From positions 18,485,144-18,549,143 of the forward strand of contig CM041547.1 of the NCBI GenBank assembly GCA_023238725.1: DNA of 64,000 nt, read 5' to 3'. Of the stretch, positions 12,468 to 24,334 are shown piece by piece. The stretch is from Scortum barcoo. Lineage: Eukaryota; Chordata; Actinopteri; Centrarchiformes; Terapontidae. Under the pieces are notes generated by a model, which did no database searches, was not told where the DNA came from, and worked only from the letters and a program-made list of their open reading frames with translations. The translations under genes and the position numbers were made by a program. Within the stretch, counting starts at the first letter, position 1, and each line of letters opens with the position of its first letter.

Positions 12468-14287
12468 TCTGGTGCTTTGATGGCAAGTACCTGTACAGAA
12501 ACCTGTACTTTTACTAACATGTAGTTGTGAAACTTCTACCTCAAAAGAAGTGGGTGGACTGACAGCAGCGAAGGTCAGGCCTGTTAGAAGTCACTGATAG
12601 GAAAATGCAAAATATCTGAAGAAGCAGTTTACTGTAAGTAGGGCAGTCAAATACAGTAACTCATATGATAAATTACATTGTCGTAATTTGCGATTGTATA
12701 CAAAATAAGAATACTCTGAACATGAAATCTAACGGGTTTCAGCTGTATGTGGCAGAGCTACATAAATCAGATCAGTAACTGTGCCCTTATCTCAAAGCAT
12801 AATCACACGTGTTTATCTGGTGGATCTAGAGTAAGATTTGTCACCAAACCGAAATCAGAAAGTCAAAGTGACTGAATTTATTGCATTTAAACAGGAAATG
12901 TAAACATAATGTAAGAAAACCTTACTGTCCTGAATCCGTTTTTAGCAGATTCGCTGTCACAGTTGTCTAATCTGTTGGCATTTTGTTTTGTTGTTGTTTG
13001 AGTTTTCTGATGAACTCTTACAAACTCCAACTGACACTTTTTTGGAGCCTGAAATCAGCTGATGGTGTATTAAAGTGATGATAATGGCATTAAATGTGAC
13101 TATGGACAGAAAGAGGAAACTGAAGTCGTCAGAAAGGAAACTCCCACAGAGTTCTCGACAGTGTTCACAAGAAGCGATTGTGACAGACGGACAAAGGAAA
13201 CCAAGTCTCGCCATGTAAGGTAGGTACCTGGTACTCAATACAAAAGTAGTCTTTGGGTTATGGCTGTGTCATATTGATTACACTTATACTTTGCATTATT
13301 ATATTTGTATTGTAAATTTCCCTTCACAAAAAAGTTGAATGATATTCATGTATGTTCAGCTCTAATTTCCCTGATATTATCAGGATATGACCATTTATTT
13401 TATTAAGCCAAGCGTTGCTGGGCATGTTGGTCTTCCTTAGAGCTGATGACAAAAATGTGTTGAATGGTAACGTGAGATCCAACCTGTTGACATCCCGTGA
13501 CGTGAGATATGATGTCAATTACAGTGAATTTTCACAATAAGATCTGAATTGTGCAATAAAGTGACATTCATTGGTAGGATCTGGACAAAACACTAAAAGA
13601 AATGAAGCGGCGTGTAAGAGCTGATCATATCAATAACAGACCAGCAAACAAAGTACGTTTATTTTCGAGTAATGGGGCTTCTTCAGCTCAGACGCTTTAA
13701 TCATGCTGTCATTTGGCGACACACGCAGGTTAACACGTTTGTATTTGGCTTCATCTCTGTTTGATTTAGATTTAGATTTTTGTTCTCAGTGCAGCTGACG
13801 GTTTCATGTCAGCCTTACTGTCAGACGGCTGTGCCGTGTGACCTCTGACAACAAAAGCAGGTTATTTGGTTTCAAAGTCAGTGCTGGCTTCCCACAATCC
13901 CCTGATGGGGTTTCCCCCTCAAAACCTGATACTGTAAACAGCAGCTAGAAAGACAGAGGTGGAGTCTGTTATGCCTCATTGATCCTTAAAATCCCCCCTT
14001 TGCTTTATCGTTTATTCTGCTGCGCTGAAAATATCACACCACTCCTTTATTCTTTATCCTTTGTTCTTTAACAGTTTTTTTTTTCACATGATTTCTTTTT
14101 TTTTTGTAATTTATTTTGAGAGTATTCTAACTATTTTTTCCACGTCATGCTCCAAAATAATTTAAACATCTGAATATTATTTCTTGTAATGCAATGCCTG
14201 CAATCTACAATAAAATATATTAAATGTATGTTTTAAAATGTTTTTGGAAGCAATAGAATTGAGAAATGAATGCATTATTGTTACTAA

Positions 14288-14851
14288 TACACTATATTGC
14301 CAAAAGTATTCACTCATCTGCCTTTACACGCATATGAACTTAAGTGACAACCCATTCTTAATCCATATGGTTTAATATGACGTCGGCCCACCCTTTGCAG
14401 CTATATCAGCTTCAACTTTTCTGGGAAGGCTTTCCACAAGGTTTAGGAGTGTGTTTATGGGAATTTTTGACCATTCTTCCAGAAGCGCATTTGTGAGGTC
14501 AGACACTGATGTTGGACGAGAAGGCCTGGCGCCTCAGCATTCGCTGACCCCGCTCTGTCATTTTACGTGGCCTGCCACTTTGTGGCTGAGTCGCTGTGAT
14601 TCCCAATTGCTTCCACTTTGTTATAATAGGAAATTTCACGATTGGACTTGTTGCACAGGTGGCATCCAATCACAGTACCACTCTGGAATTCACTGAGCTC
14701 CTGAGAGCGACCCATTCTTTCACAAATGTTTGTAGAAGCAGTCTGCATGCCTAGGTGCTTGATTTTATACACCTGTGGCCATGGAAGTGATTGGAACACC
14801 TGAATTCAATTATCTGGATGGGTGAATGAATACTTTTGGCAATATAGTGTA
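14288..14851. mobile_element. Non-autonomous Tc1/mariner-type element with perfect terminal inverted repeats
   Basis: Left end cactatattgccaaaagt and right end acttttggcaatatagtg are exact inverted repeats (at least 23 bp including flanks), each bordered by TA, the target-site duplication expected of Tc1/mariner. The about 560-bp interior holds only fragments resembling the two ends of an antisense transposase, with an abrupt internal junction near 14530-14545. No complete transposase is encoded, so any mobility needed an enzyme supplied in trans. The terminal match is seen directly; the family assignment is from knowledge of common fish repeats. Confidence 0.85.
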
Positions 14852-15537
14852 TGCGTTTAGTTAAACAAGTCAAATTTCATATTCAGTCTGCAGCCACCAT
14901 CAACTGTCATTCATGTTATTTGTTTAAAACATGTTTGAATCATGATCAGTCAATGATCTTAACAGATTTTTCATTCATTTCAGGATTTACATTCAGAAAG
15001 GAGGCAGTTGTGCTACTTACAAATGGTTTAGGTACAGATCATGTCATTTTAAAGGAAAAAGAAATATAACAACAAAAAACACAATAAATTAGAGTTCATA
15101 TTTCATAAATGAATGGAAAGAGAATTTGCATCATGCTATACTAAAACAATTACATACAGCTCTCAGACAAAGGATTTAATTGTAAAATTATGTGGTTTGT
15201 CCATGAATTTTGGACAAAACCCCAAAAACTTTTTCATAATGATGTGTCTGTCATGCTCTGTTAGTGCTCTTTGAGATTACTAAGTTTCCATTAGCTGCCT
15301 TGTGTACTCATTCTGACTAGTTTGTGGATCACTCTGTCCCCTCGCAAGCTGACAAACATTTGTCCCTTTTCTTCGAGGTGCTGCAGTTTTGAGGGTATAA
15401 ACATTTTCTCCAGAGACTGATCTGTGTATTTAAGCAGACCCGTAAAAAACGCTCATCTGTGTCACTGGTATTTGCGTATTTTGCGTTGACGTGTGGGAGC
15501 TATTTTTTCTTCTTTTTTTTCACATGTGAGAGAGGGT

Positions 15538-15625
15538 GATAAGAGGCAGGCGGATGTGTGGTGACATCCCACAACAAGCAGACACTCAAAGCGGAAGTCA
15601 GTGCTGGTGGTGCGGTTATGACTCA
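15538..15625 (+). promoter_or_regulatory. csf2rb: Candidate csf2rb promoter: GATA, RUNX, ETS/PU.1, RUNX, AP-1 motif cluster
   Basis: Within 88 bp ending about 150 bp before the csf2rb start codon are GATAAG (15538-15543), TGTGGT (RUNX, 15557-15562), AAAGCGGAAGT (ETS/PU.1-like, core 15591-15598), TGCGGT (RUNX, 15611-15616) and consensus AP-1 TGACTCA (15619-15625). PU.1, RUNX1, GATA and AP-1 factors are established drivers of myeloid cytokine-receptor genes. The motifs are seen directly; promoter function is inferred, and individual short motifs are common by chance. No clear TATA box was found. Confidence 0.4.
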
Positions 15626-15778
15626 TTTCTTCATTATTTCTAGTAAATGAACTAATTCTCTGTTTCTCAATATGTGTTCACCAGACCGCCCATCATTCAT
15701 ATGATGTGTATACACACAGGGAGGTTTCCTGAGACCAAGTCAGAAAAAAAGAGGGTTTATCCCCGTCTGTGCCCAGGA

Positions 15779-18700
15779 ATGATGGCTCTCGTCTGGGTTG
15801 TTCTTTGGTCAGCGCTCCCTCCTCTGGCTCTCCTCTCTGGATCAGACCGATGCAGAGTCCAGGAGAGCAGCAGCTTACAGAACGGTACGCCTCCTCGGTA
15901 TTCACCACTGGAATTAAAGCCTAGAAAATCTCTGAAACTTTTCTGTTGGAATATCTCAGATCATTAATTGGATCATTGCTCAGCTAAATCTGTATGTCTT
16001 GAGATGTTTTTGAACTGTTTCTGTGATGAATCATATAAATTCAAGGGATGGTTAAAATCAGTGGTAAAGTGTAACTAAGTACATTTACTGTATTGAACGT
16101 AAGCACATTTTTGTACTTTTACCTGAGATTTTCTATATAACTGTTATACTTGCTGATAACATGTTATAACATGTTATCAGCTGAAATGTACTATGATCTG
16201 GGAGTGAGTCCTTAAAGTTTTATTTCCTCATGGAAACTGAAAAAGGTGCACTTTGGGAATATTTCAACCTGTTTTGTTTTTTTTGTTTTTGTTTTTTTTT
16301 TTGCAAATCAACGTGCAAGTCAACTTTTCCATCACTGTAGCGCAGCAACCTGCAGCCTTATTCTTTGATGTTTCAAGAGACGGAGGACGCTCTCCTCTAG
16401 ATCATTTCGAAACAAGCTTATTTAAATGAAAAACAGACAGAAGCATGCTTACCGCACAGACGCGTTTAGGGCAGAGATATTTTATTAAAATTCTCAAAAC
16501 TAAATGAACTACATTCACACATTAAGTCATGAATGAAATAGTAATGTAATAATCTAACGCTGCAGAAGCAATGCAAAGCATCGATACTGAACAGAAAGTA
16601 TGTTTAGATGTGTAACACTGAGTACATTTTGCTCCTAATACTTTATATACTTTTATATATATTTTTACTTTTAAATGAAGGATGTTTACTTGTAATTAAG
16701 TATTTTTATCTTGCTGTATTACTACTACTCAGAATACTTCTCCACCACTGGTTTCAACACTAAACAATAGCAATTAATTTCTTCCTCCTCCCCACCCAGA
16801 GTCTCCATTGCTGGAGTCCTTACAGTGCCATAATGACTACAAGTCCTACGTCCACTGCAAGTGGAGGCAACACAGAAACATAACAACGCAGCTGTGGCTC
16901 AAAGAAAACATGAAGTAAAAACACACATTTTAGGTCAAACCATGACAACATAGGATTACGTCAGTGCTAAAGTTTTCTCTCCCACAGGTCTGAACCCAAG
17001 GAGTGTGTGCCTTACAATGTCACGGTACAAGATGAGCACACGACTGTACAGTGTCAATACAAGACGGCCACATTCTCCATTGGCATCAAACACACCTTGT
17101 TCTTCCTCAAAAATACGACACATACCATCTGCTCATCTGTCCCACACAAGCCTCTGCATCTTTCTCAGCACTGTGAGTTTACATAACGACTGTCAGTCAC
17201 CTTCACTGTCACAGTAGAAATAAATTGTATAAAGTAGAAATGAATACATTTAATAAGGAAATAGTAATTGTTGGTATTCAGTGGTGTCATCTCTTCAACT
17301 GTGTGTGTTTGTGCTGTACAGTGAGTGCGCGCCCACCAGTGAGCCTGTCCACACACAGTGCAGGTGATGGAGGCCGACGGCTCAGCTGGTCCAGCCCCTA
17401 CCCCCCCTTCTCCCCCCTGAGCCGAAACATCACGTATCAGCTCGCCTACAGGCCGGACAGTCAGGACAACTGGACGGTTAGAAACAAGCATTTTGTCCAA
17501 ACTCTGCTGCCAGCTTTGTGAACACAGGACACATCACTGTGATGGCAAATGTCACTGAAATCATGGTGTGGGTTTAAAAGAGAAACTGGACGTCTAATTG
17601 ACATATGCACAGTGTTTCGCAAACACAGTAACTGATGTTTAAACAACTTGCTGCTGTATATTTAGCCATGATAACGAAAGCAGTTAGTGGTTGTCTGTAA
17701 ATCATTTAGGTGATTTCCTTTGGCAGGAAAACTGGTGCAGGCCGAAGGGGCCCATTCTGATTCAACCTTATATGCTATTTCTAACACACTTTGAAATAGC
17801 ATGACTACATTTCAAGAGTCTACAGAAAGCGTGTTAACATGCTCACAACCACTGATGTTCAGTGGCTGCTAAACCAGCGAGATGTAAAATATTGTGCTCG
17901 ATTCTATACATCAAAACACACCGACACAAGGAAAATGTACTGTTCCAGATATTTCTTTGACTTTGTGACTCTCCCTCCCTCTCTCTCTCTCTCATTCTCT
18001 CTCCCTCTTTCTCTCTCTTCACTCGCTCCGCAGACTGAGGATGTTACAAACACCAGTATGAAACTAGAGAAGCAATTGTTGCTTCCAGGTCACAGGTATG
18101 AGGCCAGGGTGAGGATGCGGGCCAGCGTGGGTCATTGGAGCCACTGGAGTCCTGTGGTGACCTGGCACGTTGAAGAAGGTGAGGAGAACAGTCACCAGTG
18201 ATTAAAACATAATCTTTTATGTTTTAGAAGGGTCGTGTCCTCTGAAATAAACCCTGCTCTTTATCTCCTTTCCTCACATTTCTAATCTTCCCTCCCTCAC
18301 TCTGTCCATTTTCATGGGAAAGGTCTGGAGCTTTGCAGCTGTTGTTATTAGCTCTTCCTCTTCTCTCTCTCTCTGGCTCTAGAAGCTGGGCAGCCTCCCA
18401 GTTTGCATTGTGTCCTGGACGGAGAGAGGCAGGTGATGTGCAGCTGGAAGGTGAGCAGGGAGCTGGCTCACTTCATTACCTACCAGCTGGTCTGTCGACA
18501 CAAGCAGACTGCACCGTAAGTCGAGGGCGGCACTGACAACAGCATCCTGTTCCCATCCATCCATTAATTCTCCTCACCGTCCCTTTCCTCTCCTCTCCTT
18601 TTAATCCCTGCCTTCAGGTCTGAGAGCTGCTGTGTGAACCAAACAGTCAGCTCTGACCTCAGCGGGGCGGTGCTGAAGTACAGCTGCTGGCTGACGGATG

Positions 18701-21700
18701 CAGACCCTGCACATGAGCTGCTGGAGCTCCTACCAACACACAGTGCCAAGACTTTTTTGGCCAGTGAACACAGTGAGTGGACTCGAGACAGAGGGTGCAG
18801 CATTGTGGAAGAGATTTGGTGGAATTGGGGAAGGGGAGGACGGAGTGGGGGAGTGCTGTCTCTCAGAGCAGAGTAAGGCGCAGAGATAACTGTAAATTAA
18901 AAACACTCAGTGGGCCGACAGAAGCTGTGCAGACGCCCAGCGCTGAGCCGAGCTGCTGGGATGTGATTGAGCGCCCCCACCTAGTGTCTGAATGGGATTA
19001 CTGCAGCACATTACTGCAAATACATTCAACTATCTACGCTTTTTCCTTGTCATCAAAAAATGCCTGTTTTTAAAAGCTCTAATAGATTCAGAGTATCTAT
19101 CTACAATCTATAATCTGGTAAACTGTTTCAAATCATGTATTATATTAAGTATTATACCTATGCTGGTTCTACTACACTCAAACACAATAGTCTGAGCATT
19201 TAGACTTTCATACACATACTTCTAAATACTGAACCCAATTTTTCTGTCAGTGGTTAGTATTTTTACATCAGTGTTGTTTTGTGTTTGCTATATTAAAGGT
19301 CCTTAATGTTTTAGCTTAACGACTTTAAGGAAATCACATGCATAGTTACTTCTTGACATTTTCTTGTAACTCACATTAGGAAGAAAAAAGTTTCTATTCA
19401 AAATTTTTACACATTGATGTAAAAATGTTCTTTCTTGGTTCTGGATTTCTGGACAATTTATTTATTGAAGCGCACTGTTAGCAGGTCGACTCATTTTCTA
19501 GAAAAGATGTTACTGTAGAAATAATGTGGTTGCAGTAGACAAAAAAGTTGAGCTGTTTGTGTTTAGGGGACTAGAAATCTGAAAACTTTGTATTAGACAA
19601 ACTAATCTCTTGTTTTTCAGTTCGTCCCAACCCACCATCGCAGGTAAAGGTGAGGAAGAAAGACAGAAACTGGATCGTGGAGTGGACGAGACCAAAAATG
19701 TCTTCGAAATTCAATTCACTTTCAAAACTGTTCTGCTATCAGGTCTGCTATCACAACATACAGGAGCAGGTATGAAGCTTTTCACAGCACACACGTTTGT
19801 ATTTGAAATAATGCAGCTAATGAAATATATTCGGACTTCTACATGGTTTTATTTTTTTCTCAGGGATGTTCTACCCTCCTGAACATTTCCGGTTCCATGT
19901 CCCTAAACATCCTGGATGCTTCTCTTACCCCATCCCAGCGTTACCAGGTCAAAGTTCGGTCACTGATCATCTCTGGAGAAAATTCAGCCTATAATGGAAT
20001 TCCCTCCGAATGGTCTGATCCTGTGGACTGGACCTCGAGCGACGGTACAGAGCAGTAGCATGTGTTTTGTTTCTGTCACTGGAAAAAGAGGTCGTCATGA
20101 ATGATCATCATCACTGTTGTCATTCTCTTTTCTGTCCCCTGACAGCCACCTGGTCCTTAACCACGCTCATATATTTATCCATCGCTGTGTTTGTGGCCTC
20201 CATCACCCTCATACTCTACTGCACTATTCCAACTTGTCAAAGGTACTTTATTTGTGTCATTATTTTGTGTCATTTCCTTTATCATCAAACTTGAGGTTCC
20301 CTGAACACTTTATTAAAAGTTCCTGTTAAATAAAGAGGATGTAAGAAGTAGGGTGTTAAGTAGGGAGTACATTACAAAAGTGTACAAAAATCAAGACAAT
20401 ATGTATGAAAACACTTAAATATAAAGTTTAAACTTTTTCATAACTTTGCACCTACATAACTTTGTTTGACATAAAAGTAGCACTCTGAATAATTTGACAT
20501 ACTATGCTTACCTGCAAGTGAAAGTTTTTTAAATGATAAGTTTGTTTTCAAGCATTGATTTTCCATTTTTTAATAAAACTCTCTTTTTTCATGGTGTATT
20601 TTGAACAAATAGGAAGATAATCGTGTGGGTGAACTCAGTTCCTTCGCCAGGAAAAAGCAAAATCCTGTCAGAGATCAAGGTGAGACGATTCTACTGTTTC
20701 ACTGAATACAGTTTTTAGTCTGTCAAGAAATAGTTGCATCCTCGTGTATTTTATTGTGTTTAAATCATGATGTATTTCTGTGATCCAGTCTGCCACCAGC
20801 TGGGCCTTCATGCAGAGTGAGGACACGTCCATGTGCAAAGTGCAGCACTTGGACAGCATATCGACATGGTAACATGCTTCACACTCTACAGATAATAATA
20901 TCAAATTCCTCTGCTGCATGAATGGATGAATTACTGACAACTCTCTGTTATCTGCTGTGTCTCTCCCTGCAGCACCTCAGACACTTTGCTGTGGCCAACC
21001 AAGGACACCAAGAAAAAGCTTTTGGAGCAGGACGAAGGGTGCTGGAACTGCAATGACCTGCCCTCCCCTGCCAAGGTTAATGACACCTCCTCCATGAGCT
21101 TCAGCGGGCCATACATCTTCTGCCAGGTCAGTTACTCTCAGTGTCATTTGTCAGGTATCCAGGTGCTGAGAATTTCTCAAAGACACAAAAGCACAAAAGA
21201 AGACATTCAATTTGAAACTGAATAATGAAAAAAATACATATCTGCAGGAATATTGTCCTATAAACATGATATATATTCTGTAAACCTGCATCAGATATTT
21301 GATTCAAATTCCTAAAAGGACCAGTTTGACACTTTGGGAAATGCAAGGAAGTGCATACTTAAGAAGATCTAACTAAGAAAAACAGAGAGTGAAAAAGTTG
21401 TGTTGTTGTTTAAGGTGGCTTCTGGACAAGGCTATTTTTTGGCCAGGTGCAGTTGTTGGAAGTCCATTTTCCAAGACAATAAATAGTCAATACATAACCT
21501 CCATAAACCTCCATTTGTAACATTTGGACAGAGTCAGACTAGCTGTTTCCTCCTGTTTCGTCTCTTTATGCTAAGCTAAGCTAATCAGCTGCTGGCTGTA
21601 GCTTCACACCGATCATACAGACAAACATTTAACTCTCAGAAAGAAAGCCAAAAAGTGTATTTCCCAAAATGTTCACTATTTAGCACTAAGTGTCATACTG

Positions 21701-22132
21701 AACAGCATTGTTTCTATCTGACAGCCACCAGAGCAAACTAGCAAGTCAGCGGACGTCAAGTGTGAGGAGACAGAGAAAGAAACCCCATCAGATCCTTCTG
21801 CATCTCCTTCCCCCATGAATTTTGCCCCTTTCGGGGATGGCTACGTATGTCTGCCCAGCCGCAGCATCTCCAGGTCCACACAGGATCTTGTGTCTCAGAG
21901 CGATGCCAACGCAAACACGCACAGGCATGGCAACGCTGAGCAGGGCCAGCAGAGTCCAGATACCACATTGTGGCCAGATAAGATGGACAGCAAGCCAGGC
22001 CTCAGTGAGCCCACCAGCACCCCCCAGCCTCCCGATTACACCACAGGACCTTTCACTTCCTGGCCTCATGGGGGCACCATACAGGCGTCGGGGTACTGCC
22101 ACCTCCTCACACCCCACATGACACAAAAGTAG
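15779..22132 (+). CDS. csf2rb: Cytokine receptor common beta subunit (14 coding exons, complete)
   Basis: Shared signalling chain of the IL-3/IL-5/GM-CSF receptor family; a type I plasma-membrane protein acting through JAK2/STAT5. Coding exons read from GT-AG sites with matching phases: 15779-15884, 16800-16914, 16988-17172, 17322-17476, 18034-18178, 18383-18515, 18618-18772, 19621-19769, 19864-20044, 20146-20242, 20613-20679, 20789-20868, 20973-21126, 21725-22132. Total 2130 nt, 709 codons plus TAG. Visible: signal peptide in exon 1; four fibronectin-III-like domains as two cytokine-receptor modules (first opens LQCHNDYKSYVHCKW); WSHWS at residues 222-226; a degenerate second motif PSEWS at 428-432; transmembrane helix about 446-468; Box1-like VWVNSVPSPGK just inside; tail tyrosines including GPYIF, DGYVCLP, PDYTT and SGYCHLL. 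The four-domain layout and human CSF2RB-like spacing separate it from IL2RB, which has one module. Shorter than human (897 aa), mainly in the tail. ATG ATG at 15779/15782 both fit; the first was chosen. Confidence 0.95.
16056..16758. repeat. Dispersed repeat in csf2rb intron 1
   Basis: The left end cagtggtaaagtgtaactaagtacattta and right end agaatacttctccaccactgg look like inverted ends of a common fish repeat rich in 'acttttac' and 'agtactt' words. Related sequence recurs near 38.96-39.33 kb. Assignment is by recognition; the boundaries are approximate. Confidence 0.45.
21325..21678 (-). repeat. Small inverted-repeat element, family A copy 1 (csf2rb intron 13)
   Basis: Ends are near inverted repeats: gacactttgggaaatgc at the left and gtatttcccaaaatgttc at the right. 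The interior has the ctaagctaagctaatcagctgctggctgtagcttcac segment shared, in opposite orientation, with copies near 49.4-49.8 kb and in part 56.3-56.7 kb. No coding capacity; MITE-like. Confidence 0.6.
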
Positions 22133-22674
22133 CCTGCAGCATGCAAGAGCTCATCAAGGAGGATCTATCAAGCATTATCAGACATAACAATAATACATTG
22201 CTGATTTTTGTTAAGCTTTATTTTAAACCACTTACGTTTCTTAACAAATGGCTTGTTACACATGGAATTTTTAAAAACTTCTTTGCTTGGTTTTATATCT
22301 TATATAACCAAACATCAGCTTGACCAATGGAGGGCAGTAGTGAGCTAAGCGTGTGATTAGGTTGTAAATACATAAACAAATATAGATAGATAGATAGATC
22401 TACATCTAACCACAGATTCTTAAGACATCCTTTTTATTGCTTCCTCAAAACTGACTGACTCTCTTCCAGCTAAGGTATGAGGTGGAATTATGCAAGCTTC
22501 TATTCACAGCGGAAGAAAACTGTGTAACTTTGCATGTTTGCACAAAGGTGTGTGAGTTAGGACCTTGTTGTCAATGTTATAGCCCATGTGTTGCTGAATG
22601 AATATAGAAAGTGAGCTACATGTTGGTGTGCTGATACTGCTATGCTGTGTGTCACAAGCCCTCACTGTGTGTAA

Positions 22675-22748
<74 letters not shown>

Positions 22749-22930
22749 GATGAGTCTGGCATCATCTTCCTCAGGTATACTTACAGTCTTGGCATAGTTT
22801 GATGTCAGTAATTGTTCATGTACAAAACTATGTATTGTGATGTAATAATGTATGTTTGCAATATTTGCTGCACTTTTGTATTGCGACACACTGAATGTGA
22901 TCAATAAATATGTGACATATCTGTCTATGT
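22133..22930 (+). other. csf2rb: csf2rb 3' untranslated region with AATAAA signal
   Basis: After the csf2rb TAG there is no reading frame of note. A canonical AATAAA lies at 22903-22908, about 770 nt downstream of the stop, and is the most likely polyadenylation signal. The UTR contains a short GATA repeat near 22383-22399 and a pure AT dinucleotide tract at 22678-22745. The exact cleavage site is inferred. Confidence 0.5.
22678..22745. repeat. (AT)n microsatellite in the csf2rb 3'UTR
   Basis: Uninterrupted AT dinucleotides between the csf2rb stop codon and the AATAAA signal. Confidence 0.97.
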
Positions 22931-23586
22931 TTTATGAATGGTGTAGACGCACCCCTTCTCGCCACAAGCACATTCACAAAAAACATAAACTAGGTTTTAA
23001 AATTCTCAGGCTGGCAGGCACACTGTGTAACATCTGCTCAGTGACAAGCTTATATTAGGTACATCTAGCTAAAAGAAATACAGTCTAATGCAACAGTCCT
23101 GCAATAAATCCTTCATGATAAATGAACTTTAATTTTAGTTATTTACACATTAATACAATTTATGTAAGTGATTTAAAAATGCATTAATAACATCAAAATT
23201 TAAAAAATTAATAAAAATGTTGAACAATGTTGTTCAAGCTTTTTCAGAATTAACTTTAGCTTTCACTTTAGCTCAGATAGCAGGAGTGCCTCTCCAGCTC
23301 ACCCTGGCTTTATATAGGTGAGCGTTTTTGTGTAGTTGGGTGTTTCTTTTTGATAGAGCGTGTGACAGGAGCGTATAGAGCAGTAGTTAGTTACTGCAAA
23401 TTCACTCACAGAAACCAGAACCGCTCTTTCGATCTGTTCACGTCGCATCAGCACATACTGAGTTTTAGCCATCATCACTCGCTCATGCACAATAATGCAC
23501 ACACATGATGAAATGTATAACTTTCTCACAGTTTTCTAAGTAACAGCTAACAAAGCCATGACTGTGTTTAGCTAGACTCTCTCTCT

Positions 23587-23617
<31 letters not shown>

Positions 23618-24281
23618 TACACACTCACAGCTTTATCTAATTTATTGCTCTGTTTATTTGCACATCTGTCTAGCCTGACAGGGCTGTGCAGAGTATTCAG
23701 GGTCTGTCAGTTTCTGGAAGCAAGTGTGAGTGTCAGATACATGTGCAGTATACATGCATGTATGGGGTTTCATTGCAATATTATTGTAGCACATTTTTAT
23801 CACGAACATATTGCACTTGAGCACATGCAAAAGTCTTCCTTGTCTCTGCAGAGGGAACACAATGCTGGAATTCCAGGCATGCTGACATCGACTTCCTGTG
23901 TTTTCAGCCCATAGGTATAACTTCCTGTCCGATGAGGTTGAGGAGCAATTTGACATACACGGACGGAGTCAAGATGCCCACGGAAGACACTAGCGCACTC
24001 ATCTATTTGGCCTTGACCGTGGCAGTGGAAGGCTAGGGGAAGGTGATTTGATGTGGGTTCCCAGCATTCCTGCCTTTTCCGATGCTCAGCCCCCAAAAAC
24101 ACTTGCATTCCTCACTGTCACCGTCAGAAGAGGACTATTGTTCCCTGAAGTGGGTCGGGGGGGCAGGTGGGGGGGTCTGAGTGAGTGACTGAACAAGTGA
24201 CAGACTCATATTGATTTTCATCAGTGAAAATAAAAAGGAACAGATAAAAGGCAAAGGTGCGTGTTGATGAAAAGACCAGAG

Positions 24282-24282
<1 letters not shown>

Positions 24283-24332
<50 letters not shown>
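24283..24332. repeat. (TG)n microsatellite
   Basis: About 25 uninterrupted TG units. Confidence 0.97.
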
Positions 24333-24334
<2 letters not shown>

